This document shows positions 33,974 through 41,321 of a stretch of 64,000 nt of DNA, one piece after another. Every line of letters begins with the position of its first letter. The first letter of the stretch is position 1. Source of the stretch: Myxococcota bacterium (GTDB lineage Bacteria; Myxococcota_A; UBA9160; SMWR01); the NCBI GenBank assembly GCA_022447545.1, contig JAKVBI010000018.1, positions 62,001 through 126,000 of the forward strand, written 5' to 3'. Under the pieces are notes generated by a model that was not told the origin of the DNA, searched no databases, and saw nothing but the letters and a program-made list of their open reading frames with translations. Both the position numbers and the translations under genes were made by a program.

Positions 33974-35167
33974 TCAGACGCTCTCGAGTGCTTGGGAAAG
34001 GTCCCGGATGAGATCGTCGGGATCCTCGATCCCACAGGCGAAGCGCACCAGCGAGTCCGTGATGCCGTAGGCCTGCCGCTCTTCGGCGGGGACGTCCCAG
34101 AACGACATCAACACGGGCATTTCGATGAGGGACTCGACACCACCCAGGCTGGGTGCGATGTAGGGCAGTTGGCAGCCATCCACGAAGCGGATGGTCCCAT
34201 CGAGATCGCTGTCGACCTCGAAGCTGACGACGCCGCCAAAGCCATTCATCTGCCGCATGGCCACCTCGTGGTCGGGATGGCTCGAGAGTCCAGGGAACCA
34301 GACCCGACGGATTTTCGGGTGGGATTCGAGCCAGCGTGCCACCTGCAGCGCATTGGAATTGTGTCGCTCCATTCGCAGAGACAGGGTCTTGAGTCCGCGT
34401 AGCAGCAGGTACGCGGAGTGTGCGTCGGTGACCCCCCCCAAAACGCCCACGGCCTCGCGAATCGGGGCGATGATTTCCGAGGAGCCCACGGCTGCGCCGG
34501 CCAGCAGGTCGTTGTGGCCGCCCAGATACTTGGTGGCGCTGTGGAGAACGAGATCCGCGCCATCGTCCAGGGCACGGTGGTTGATGGGGCTCGCGAAGGT
34601 CGAGTCGATGACGACGGAGATCCCATGGGCGTGGGCAATTCTCGCGCTCTCGGCGACGTCGATGACTCGGAGGTATGGGTTCGTGGGCGACTCGGTGAAG
34701 AAAAGGGCCGTTTCCTTGCGGATGGCCGCTTCGAACTTCTCGTTGTTGGCTGGTTCGATGACCGTGGTCTCGATGTCGAGCTTGGTCAGGTACTGGGAGA
34801 TGAACTGGCGGGTGCGTCGGTAGCAATCGCTGGTCACGATCAGGTGGGCGCCCCGGGGCAGCAGCGCCAGAAAAGTAGTGGTGGCGGCACACATGCCCGA
34901 CGCGAACAGCACGGCTTCCTCACCGCCCTCGAACTCGCAAAGCTTGCGCTCGACGGCGCGCCAGGTGGGGTTTCCGTAGCGACCGTACTCGTCTCGTGCC
35001 TTGCGGCCCTCGGCGTATTCCCGAAGTTCGGATGAATCGCGGAACCAGAAGGTCGAGGTCTGATAGATCGGCGTGGTGAGAGCGTCGGAGGTCTGGTGGT
35101 CTCGCTCTCCGCCGTGCACGGAACGCGTAGACGGGCCCACGGCCCGAGCCCGCTTGGGGTCACTCAT
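33974..35167 (-). CDS. metB: Cystathionine gamma-synthase / transsulfuration PLP enzyme
   Basis: Cys/Met-metabolism PLP-dependent enzyme, 397 residues. YGRYGNPTWRAVERKL near 55-70 binds the phosphate of PLP, the PLP lysine is in HSATKYLGGHNDL (about 205), and the C-terminal APSLGGVESLIEMP motif near 345 is typical. Which member (cystathionine gamma-synthase, gamma-lyase or O-acylhomoserine sulfhydrylase) cannot be settled from motifs; the synthase is most likely by overall similarity. ATG at 35167 aligns with the family start. A strong stem-loop ends 20 bases upstream of the start. Confidence 0.85.
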   Translation of the reverse strand: MSDPKRARAVGPSTRSVHGGERDHQTSDALTTPIYQTSTFWFRDSSELREYAEGRKARDEYGRYGNPTWRAVERKLCEFEGGEEAVLFASGMCAATTTFLALLPRGAHLIVTSDCYRRTRQFISQYLTKLDIETTVIEPANNEKFEAAIRKETALFFTESPTNPYLRVIDVAESARIAHAHGISVVIDSTFASPINHRALDDGADLVLHSATKYLGGHNDLLAGAAVGSSEIIAPIREAVGVLGGVTDAHSAYLLLRGLKTLSLRMERHNSNALQVARWLESHPKIRRVWFPGLSSHPDHEVAMRQMNGFGGVVSFEVDSDLDGTIRFVDGCQLPYIAPSLGGVESLIEMPVLMSFWDVPAEERQAYGITDSLVRFACGIEDPDDLIRDLSQALESV

Positions 35168-35187
35168 ACTGATTCTCTCGAGGTCGT

Positions 35188-35244
35188 GGTGCTTAGCAAT
35201 CGGGTGCGGAACCCAGAAAGGGGGCCCGAGGGCTTGCAAGCACC
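35188..35244 (-). promoter_or_regulatory. Structured leader of the metB-like gene, candidate cis-regulatory RNA
   Basis: On the coding (minus) strand, GGTGCTTGCAA pairs with TTGC-T-AAGCACC: eleven pairs interrupted by one bulged base. Inside, TCGGG pairs with CCCGA, leaving a 20-base C/T-then-G-rich apical region. The element ends 20 bases before the ATG, with a weak GAGAG ribosome site between. It does not match the SAM-I or SAM-II consensus as I recall them. It could be a new regulatory RNA, an attenuator, or the terminator of the upstream cyclase operon. Confidence 0.45.
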
Positions 35245-35287
35245 GGAAATCGCCCAGATTTTCGAACCCGGAACTCCACCAGGGTAA

Positions 35288-35302
35288 ACAAACCGAGTTT
35301 GT
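35288..35302 (-). terminator. Short hairpin after the CHASE2-cyclase gene
   Basis: ACAAAC-TCG-GTTTGT, a perfect six-pair stem with a three-base loop followed by TTTA on the minus strand, 46 bases after the cyclase stop. Short and A/T-rich for a terminator, but well placed. Confidence 0.3.
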
Positions 35303-35347
35303 GCCGCCAACCGGGCGACTTCGCCGGATGGGAGCGGATGCGCGGGT

Positions 35348-37585
35348 TCACTTGGTGTCGAAGGACCAGATCCCGGACCACTGAGTCGGCGGCTCGGCGA
35401 TCAAGGACTCACAGCGCGTGAGCAGGACGCGGCTGGGGCCATCCTCCCCCTCACTGGCGGCCAGGGCTTCGCGCAGGTGCGAGCTGGCCGCGTCGAACCT
35501 CCCCTCGCGGTAGGCCCCCAACCCCTGGGCGTAGGCGTCCAGGTAGACGGTCTCCTGCGACTCGGGGGTGCGTCGGCCGAGGATCTGGTGGATGCGCATG
35601 GCGCCCCGGCGGCCCTTCACACGGATCTCGTCGATCTCACGGGCCAGGAAACCGTCGGGAAGGCGCGCTCGCAGGTCGTCGCTCGCCAGGATCCCGTTGA
35701 TGCCGTAGAACTTCGTCAGGCCTTCCAGGCGCGAGCAGAAGTTGACCCCATCCCCGGTCATCGTGTAATCGAAGCGAAGTTCACTTCCGAGATTGCCGAC
35801 CACCACCTCGGCCGAATGGATGCCGATTCCCGCGAACAGCCGGTTGCTTCCGGGCAACTCGCGGCGTTCATGGCGCAGGCGGGTGATCTCGTCCTGCATG
35901 GCCAGGGCGCTTTCACAGGCTCGTACTGGGTGGTCTTCCACGGGCAGAGGCGCGCCCCAGAAAGCCACCACGGCGTCGCCGATGTACTTGTCCAGGGTTC
36001 CGCGGGAGTCGAAGATGATTTGCGTCATGGATGTCAGATACACATTCATGAGCCGCGTGATCTTCTCGGCACCGAGTTCTTCGGATAGCGTCGTGAAATC
36101 CCGAACGTCGCTGAAAAGGATCGACAGATCCCGGCGTTCGCCGCCGAGTTCGAAGCTCTCCTGGTTTTGAGTGAGTTCCTCGACGACCTCGGGCGGGACG
36201 TAGGTGGCGAACATCCGACGCGTGCGTCGATTGGTGGCCTCGACGCTCACACTCCGCGCGACTTCCAGTGCCAGGTAAACGAAGCCCACACCCACCAGGG
36301 GGTAGGTGATGTTGATCCAGAGGTTGTGTTCCAGGAACGCGTAGGTGCCCCCCGCCAGCACGGCGGATGCCACCACCAGCGTCGACAATGCGGCTCGTGT
36401 GGCGGTGGAGGTTCGGGGCACGATGAAAATCAGAACGAGGCAGCTGCCGATCAGCAACAAGAGCTCCGCGACCAATAGGCCATCGTGCCGACGGATCACG
36501 TGGCCGGAGATCAGGTTGTCGAGCACATTCGCGTGGATCTCTACACCCGGTGTGGAGACCCCGAACGGAGTGGGGTGGGTGTCGCGCAGGCCGACCTCGG
36601 TGGGTCCCACCAGTACGATTGCACCGCGCACCGCGTCGTCGGGCAGCCTTCCGGCGAGCACGTCGGCGGCGGAGAGACTGGGCACGGTACCCTTGGGACC
36701 GCGGTAGTCGATCAGCACTCGCCCACCCTCGTCCACGGGGAAGACCCGGTCGCCCGCCTCGATCGAGATCAAGCGGTGGGTGTCGCCAATCAGCCGACTG
36801 CGCACTCCCATGGCGAGTTCGTAGGTGGCAAGCGTCAGGGACATGTAGAACTCGCCCTGACAGCGGGCTGCCAACGCGGCGCGTCGCATCACCCCATCTT
36901 CATCGTGAATGGCCGAAAAGAAGCCCGAACGCCGTCCGGCCTGCTGGATGACGGGGAGGTTGGCTTCGAGGTCCGTGCAGGTCAGGATCGGTGCGTTGCT
37001 GTCGATGGGCGTTCGCGCAATCGAGAAACGGGCGCGCCGGATGCTGGTCAGCGCCTGGTTCAGATTTTCCTCGTTGCCGTGCTCATCGATGCCGGTGCGA
37101 AAGAAATAACCGAGTGCGACCCGCCCCGAACGGCGAATGGCATCGGCCAGTCGGGCGTCGGTGTCCACGCGCTCGAGGGCGCCGTCGATCAGGTCGATCT
37201 CCTCGGGGGTCTGGTTGGGGTCGTCCAGGCGCCGTTCCAGTGCGCGCCGCACGTCACGAAGGATTTCCACGCTCGGTGGGGTCTCGGACTCGCTGAACAA
37301 GAGGTCGAGACCAATGGCCCGCGCGCCTCCCTCGGAGAGCCGGTCGATCAACTGCGCGACGACGTCGCGTGACCAGGGCCATCGCCCGATCTCGTCGATG
37401 CTCTCGCGGTCGATGGCCACCACCAGCACGGGGCTACGGATGGGCTCCTCGCCGCGCAGGCGAAAGCGCCAGTCCAGCAACGCGTACTCGGCGCGTTCCA
37501 GTAGCCATGGGCGCAGAGCGAAAACCGCCAGCATCGAGCCCAGGGCAAGGAGTCCAATCCAAGTCAGCCGCGGTACCGGGTTCAA
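35348..37585 (-). CDS. CHASE2-domain adenylate cyclase
   Basis: 745 residues. An N-terminal helix (about 8-26), a periplasmic CHASE2 domain (about 30-370; DWRFRLRGEEP, then VVAIDRESIDEIGRWPWSR), three membrane helices (about 372-440), and a class III cyclase domain from about 490. The cyclase has the metal aspartates in LFSDVRDFTTLS and KYIGDAVVAFWG, the adenine-selecting Lys/Asp pattern (DKYIGDA; FDYTMTGDGVNF) and transition-state Asn and Arg in VNFCSRLEG, so it should make cAMP. Last gene of an operon with FecR and TPR/barrel genes; CHASE2 probably senses an envelope signal passed by the FecR protein. Confidence 0.92.
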   Translation of the reverse strand: MNPVPRLTWIGLLALGSMLAVFALRPWLLERAEYALLDWRFRLRGEEPIRSPVLVVAIDRESIDEIGRWPWSRDVVAQLIDRLSEGGARAIGLDLLFSESETPPSVEILRDVRRALERRLDDPNQTPEEIDLIDGALERVDTDARLADAIRRSGRVALGYFFRTGIDEHGNEENLNQALTSIRRARFSIARTPIDSNAPILTCTDLEANLPVIQQAGRRSGFFSAIHDEDGVMRRAALAARCQGEFYMSLTLATYELAMGVRSRLIGDTHRLISIEAGDRVFPVDEGGRVLIDYRGPKGTVPSLSAADVLAGRLPDDAVRGAIVLVGPTEVGLRDTHPTPFGVSTPGVEIHANVLDNLISGHVIRRHDGLLVAELLLLIGSCLVLIFIVPRTSTATRAALSTLVVASAVLAGGTYAFLEHNLWINITYPLVGVGFVYLALEVARSVSVEATNRRTRRMFATYVPPEVVEELTQNQESFELGGERRDLSILFSDVRDFTTLSEELGAEKITRLMNVYLTSMTQIIFDSRGTLDKYIGDAVVAFWGAPLPVEDHPVRACESALAMQDEITRLRHERRELPGSNRLFAGIGIHSAEVVVGNLGSELRFDYTMTGDGVNFCSRLEGLTKFYGINGILASDDLRARLPDGFLAREIDEIRVKGRRGAMRIHQILGRRTPESQETVYLDAYAQGLGAYREGRFDAASSHLREALAASEGEDGPSRVLLTRCESLIAEPPTQWSGIWSFDTK

Positions 37586-37689
37586 CGGCCTCCCGCTTCT
37601 ACAGCGCCGGGTGGGTCACGGTGGCATCCCACACCCGCCGCGGCGATCCAGCGAGATGCAGGGAGAGGGGGAGCCCGGGCGACATCCGG

Positions 37690-38625
37690 CTACTCCTCGT
37701 TGCCCCCGGTGCCGGTGCCCGGAAGCTCTGGAATCAAAAATGGGTTGTCCGAGGGGAAGAAAATGGTTTCAACCGGAGTCGCGGGGGGAAGAACTGCTTC
37801 GACGGACTCGGCATCCAAAGGCCCTTCGATGACGGGCTCGACGATGGCGCTGATTTCGAAGGGGGCCGTTTCGGGCCCAGCTCCCACGGCCGGCAGGGCT
37901 TCTTCCAGGAGCCAGTCGTTCAACTGTGCGGCCGGGCCGGGCGCACTCCCGGAGCCCGCCATGGAGGCGGCCACCCGATCCACGGATCTGGGTACCGGGG
38001 CCTTGATGGGCACGAAATCGACGGGCACTGGAATCATGGGTCCGATGCGATCGCGATAGGCCTTTCGGCAGCGGTTCACGTCCACATCGACGCTGGTGTT
38101 CCCGTTGGGGGCGCTCATGAAGACTCCGCCCTCCCAGTTGCAGCCCAGGGTGACGGCTTCGCCATTCTCGGCGCTGACTCGGCTTGTCAGCGCGGTTCCC
38201 TTGACTCCCATCACCGCCGTGGGGGTATGGATCTCGACCCGGGTGGAGCCTCCGAAAGCCTCGCCTACACGCATGCGAAGCTGTCCCGAAAGTTGCCGGA
38301 TCACCGAAGGCTCTCGCAGGGCCAAATCGCCCACCAGGAAACTATCCACCAGTACCTCGGTGTCCTCGCCCACCGTGAGTGTGGTGTCATCGATCAGCAC
38401 CAACTTGAGGGCCGAGTCCATTCCCGTGCGCACACCGTCGCCGATCTCGATGCTCTGATCGAGAGCGGCCGTCTGCCAGGAACTCTGGCTGCCGCGCACG
38501 ATCTCCACGTTTCCCTCGACGCCTGCCACGAATCCGACGGGTTCTGCCACTGTGGCGGAAGGGGCCCACAAGACGGCAGCCAAGCACAGGCCGCTAAGGC
38601 TGAATTTGCGTAGGTTCTGCATCAT
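37690..38625 (-). CDS. FecR-domain periplasmic protein
   Basis: 311 residues. Signal peptide 1-28 (ending ATVAEP), then a FecR domain (about 30-150): VGFVAGVEGNVEIVRG, DQSIEIGDGVRTGMDS, LSGQLRMRVGE and VEIHTPTAVMGVKGTAL are the standard repeats of this beta-rich fold. The C-terminal part (about 190-311) is Pro/Glu-rich with no known domain and ends in a Gly-rich tail. Unlike classical FecR it has no cytoplasmic anti-sigma segment, so it should act wholly in the periplasm, between the outer-membrane protein upstream and the CHASE2 cyclase downstream. Confidence 0.88.
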   Translation of the reverse strand: MMQNLRKFSLSGLCLAAVLWAPSATVAEPVGFVAGVEGNVEIVRGSQSSWQTAALDQSIEIGDGVRTGMDSALKLVLIDDTTLTVGEDTEVLVDSFLVGDLALREPSVIRQLSGQLRMRVGEAFGGSTRVEIHTPTAVMGVKGTALTSRVSAENGEAVTLGCNWEGGVFMSAPNGNTSVDVDVNRCRKAYRDRIGPMIPVPVDFVPIKAPVPRSVDRVAASMAGSGSAPGPAAQLNDWLLEEALPAVGAGPETAPFEISAIVEPVIEGPLDAESVEAVLPPATPVETIFFPSDNPFLIPELPGTGTGGNEE

Positions 38626-38666
38626 CTGGCGTCTCCCGTGCCCCGGGGGCTCGTGTCCATCGGGCC

Positions 38667-40289
38667 CTAGTAGAGGTAAGTGGCCAGGAGCCCGACTACG
38701 TGTCGATCGTAGTCGAAAGATGGCACGTTCGAGTTGCGGTTCGTGTAGCCGTAGTTGGCTTCGAGCTCGAAATGGGCCCCGAAGGCCCGCTGGATCGCGA
38801 TTCGGAGCTGAGAAATCCGGTCCTCGCGAGTCCCGGTGGCTGGCGAGAAGGTGCCCGGTCCCAGGTAGGCGGGTTCGTCGTAGTCACGCCATTCAATGCG
38901 CCCATCGAGCACGGCGCTGAACTCAGCTGGGAGCCCGAGGGACAGGGTGACGATGGGTTGATTGCCCTTCGCGTCATACTGGTCACCGCGCGCGGATTCC
39001 TGGCGATGGAGGTACCCGATTCGTAACCAGCTGGGTTGGGACGAGAGCAGCGGCGGGAGACTCCAATACAGGTCCGCCCCGCCGTACTGCACTTCTCCGG
39101 TTCGGTCGAACAGTTCAGGGCTGGGTGTTTCGAAGAAGAAGTCCCGGTCGTCGTAGCGATAGAAGGCCCTGGCAGACAGCACCGAGTTGATCTGCAGCGT
39201 GATACCGGGCTCGATGGCCTGGGTCTGACGGAATTGGCTCATGTCCACCCAGGCGAATTCGAACGTGTAGCGGGCGTCGGCGGTGACCCGCGGGTCCAGC
39301 TGCACCACGGCCTGGGCCCAGGTCCGACTGATCTGTTGGTTGAAGTTGGTGTCGTCGAAGTAGAAATGGCCGTAGAGGGTCTGGCCCACGCGCAGACTGC
39401 GGGAGCCTCCGCCAAATTGGTAGCTGCCACCTGCCTCGAAGATGCCCCGCCCGTCCGACTCGTCGGAAACCAGGAAGGCATCGTCGTCACTGGCGAGGTT
39501 GAGGTTCGAGTCGTAGCCGATCCCCGCCGTTGCGTAGAGTTCCCAGGGGCGGGGTGCGATCTCCATCAGGTACGTGGACCAGGTGGCTGCCGAACGTGCC
39601 AGTGGCGACCCCGGGAGTCGATCTCCAACGGTCTCGAAGAACTCGCGGGCTTCGCGGTAGTTCTGACTGCCCAGGGATAGCAGCCCCCGGCGGTAGGCGA
39701 CCTGGGCCTCCAGGCTGGGGTCCAGACGGGCGGCTTCGGCGAATTCTCGCTGGGCCTCTTTGGGCTGGTCGAGATTCTGATAGGCGACCCCCAGCAGTAG
39801 ATGACCCACGGCGTGGCCGGGCACGTTTTCCAATGCAGCCTGCAGGTGATCGCGAGTCTGGGTCCAGTCCTCCAGTCGGTAGTTGGCGAGGCCCATCAGG
39901 TAGTCGAGGCCGGGAGCGTTGGGGTCGCGTTGACGCAGCCGGTCGAGGGTTCCGAGGGCTGCCAGGGCATCGCCCGACAAGAGCTGTGCCTGGGCGTAGA
40001 GGGCCAGCGCCCGAGGGTCGTTGGGTGTGATCTCGAGTGCGGCCTCGAGGTGGCCCCGAGCGTCGTCCAAGCGTCCATCTCGGAGCGCGTGGGCACCGCG
40101 CTCGGTCTGGACATCCGAGGGGCTGTCCACCGCCGGAACCTCGCTCAGCGCAGGCGCGGCCAGCAGCCAGACCCCGAGGGCCAGGATCCGACAGGCGCTG
40201 GATCCGAAGGTTCGAAACGCCCGAATCGGCTCATGGGGCTCCGGGCGGGAGACTGCTCGCTCGGGATGATCGAGATGTCTTGCTTTCAT
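38667..40289 (-). CDS. TPR protein with C-terminal outer-membrane beta-barrel
   Basis: 540 residues. After a signal segment (about 30-52) four to six TPR motifs span about 60-230 (for example DARGHLEAALEITPNDPRA and TRDHLQAALENVPGH). From about 245 the pattern changes to amphipathic beta-strands with aromatic ends (AGIGYDSNLNL, YGHFYFDDTNF, LRIGYLHRQ) up to a final VGLLATYLY, the terminal aromatic signal of an outer-membrane barrel. This two-part design resembles the surface-lipoprotein assembly modifier group. ATG at 40289 chosen as the last start before the signal. First gene of the FecR/CHASE2 operon. Confidence 0.8.
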   Translation of the reverse strand: MKARHLDHPERAVSRPEPHEPIRAFRTFGSSACRILALGVWLLAAPALSEVPAVDSPSDVQTERGAHALRDGRLDDARGHLEAALEITPNDPRALALYAQAQLLSGDALAALGTLDRLRQRDPNAPGLDYLMGLANYRLEDWTQTRDHLQAALENVPGHAVGHLLLGVAYQNLDQPKEAQREFAEAARLDPSLEAQVAYRRGLLSLGSQNYREAREFFETVGDRLPGSPLARSAATWSTYLMEIAPRPWELYATAGIGYDSNLNLASDDDAFLVSDESDGRGIFEAGGSYQFGGGSRSLRVGQTLYGHFYFDDTNFNQQISRTWAQAVVQLDPRVTADARYTFEFAWVDMSQFRQTQAIEPGITLQINSVLSARAFYRYDDRDFFFETPSPELFDRTGEVQYGGADLYWSLPPLLSSQPSWLRIGYLHRQESARGDQYDAKGNQPIVTLSLGLPAEFSAVLDGRIEWRDYDEPAYLGPGTFSPATGTREDRISQLRIAIQRAFGAHFELEANYGYTNRNSNVPSFDYDRHVVGLLATYLY

Positions 40290-40429
40290 CACCTGCCCGC
40301 TGCGCGTAGCGAATCGGGGAACACAGCCTATCACGCATGGGTGCCCCCGGGGTGTACGGTCCCCCGCCGAACGCCCAGTTCTACAGATTCCCCCTCGGGG
40401 GATGCGATTTTTGAGCCGTCGCGGCCACC

Positions 40430-40435
40430 TATAAG
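40430..40435 (+). promoter_or_regulatory. Candidate -10 element of the PEP-CTERM gene
   Basis: TATAAG, five of six to the sigma-70 consensus, 80 bases before the ATG. No good -35 at 17 bases (only a T-rich run), so this is tentative. Confidence 0.3.
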
Positions 40436-40452
40436 CGGACACCCCGGGTCAC

Positions 40453-40470
40453 CTCAGCGGTTTCGCTGAG
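40453..40470 (+). other. Perfect stem-loop in the leader of the PEP-CTERM gene
   Basis: CTCAGCG-GTTT-CGCTGAG: seven pairs around a four-base loop, between the candidate -10 and the start codon. No T tract. Possibly a leader-stabilising or regulatory hairpin, or an operator dyad. Confidence 0.4.
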
Positions 40471-40515
40471 TTCGAACGCGGGACATAGGTGAGCGGATTG
40501 GGCTGGAGACCGCAG

Positions 40516-41259
40516 ATGCATGGGGCACTCCGAGCTGCGAAGTGCGGCTGGAGGACGTGTGTGGTCGCGTTGGCACTAGCCGCTCCGCCGGCTTCGGCGG
40601 CCACGATCGCCGACCTGCCCATCGAACCCGGCTCGATCATCGATCTTTCGCACCGTGACCAGCGGGATTTTCACCAACTGGCCCTCACGGCTTTGGACAG
40701 CGAGGTGGGCTACAAGCTGACCCTGCAGGGCGTCGTCACACAGCCCTTCAGCGGTGCCCCCGGCCAGCGGATCCGGTTCTCTGGCACCTTCCGGATGCAG
40801 CCCCCCGAGCACCTTGACCCCTACGTGGACGGCACGATGCTCGTGTTCACGGGCCCGCGCCAGACTCCCAGTCCGTCCAGCGCGCCCCTCACGTGTTCAC
40901 CAGGGGGCCTGCCCGAACTCCAGGGAGCCAGCATGGACCCCGAGTCGGTGGGGGGCAGTGCGGATCCCTTCTATGTCGAGGCCACCTATACGCCCGGTGA
41001 TGGAACGATCTGTCCCTATGCGGAGCTGAAAGATGGGGACGAGATCCTGCCCTTCCAGGCCCTCTACTTCGAGGGCCCGGGCGACGTCACCCACTCGTTC
41101 TCCTTCGATTTCGTCGTTGACGAGCAACTCGACCTGGGGGCCGGGTTCATCATGCCGAACCTGGGCTACGTGGTGACTCCCGAGCCCAGCTCGTTGCTGC
41201 TCCTGGCGCTGGGCATGGCGGGTCTGTGGCGGGCTCGCCGGGTGTCGCCCCGGCGATAA
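40516..41259 (+). CDS. PEP-CTERM sorting-domain protein
   Basis: 247 residues. A signal peptide (cleavage near ASA/ATI, about residue 29), a beta-rich middle with two cysteines (LTCSPGG and GTICPYAE), and the C-terminal tripartite signal TPEPSSLLLLALGMAGLWRARR: PEP motif, hydrophobic helix and basic end. Such proteins are cleaved and anchored or released by exosortase (EpsH/XrtA-type) enzymes; none is present here, so it must be elsewhere. ATG at 40516 has GGAG seven bases upstream; an upstream GTG at 40489 is possible. The middle has no recognised domain. It diverges from the TPR/barrel-FecR-CHASE2 operon. Confidence 0.85.
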   Translation: MHGALRAAKCGWRTCVVALALAAPPASAATIADLPIEPGSIIDLSHRDQRDFHQLALTALDSEVGYKLTLQGVVTQPFSGAPGQRIRFSGTFRMQPPEHLDPYVDGTMLVFTGPRQTPSPSSAPLTCSPGGLPELQGASMDPESVGGSADPFYVEATYTPGDGTICPYAELKDGDEILPFQALYFEGPGDVTHSFSFDFVVDEQLDLGAGFIMPNLGYVVTPEPSSLLLLALGMAGLWRARRVSPRR

Positions 41260-41321
41260 GCGCGCCTCAACCCCAGCATTCGGCGGGTCCGGGCATCGTC
41301 GCGTCAGGGCGTCGCACTCGG

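Noticed and set aside
35168-35347. SAM riboswitch before the metB-like gene
   Set aside because: A strong hairpin is present, but neither the SAM-I kink-turn/GA core nor the SAM-II pseudoknot pattern can be placed; kept only as an unclassified structured leader.
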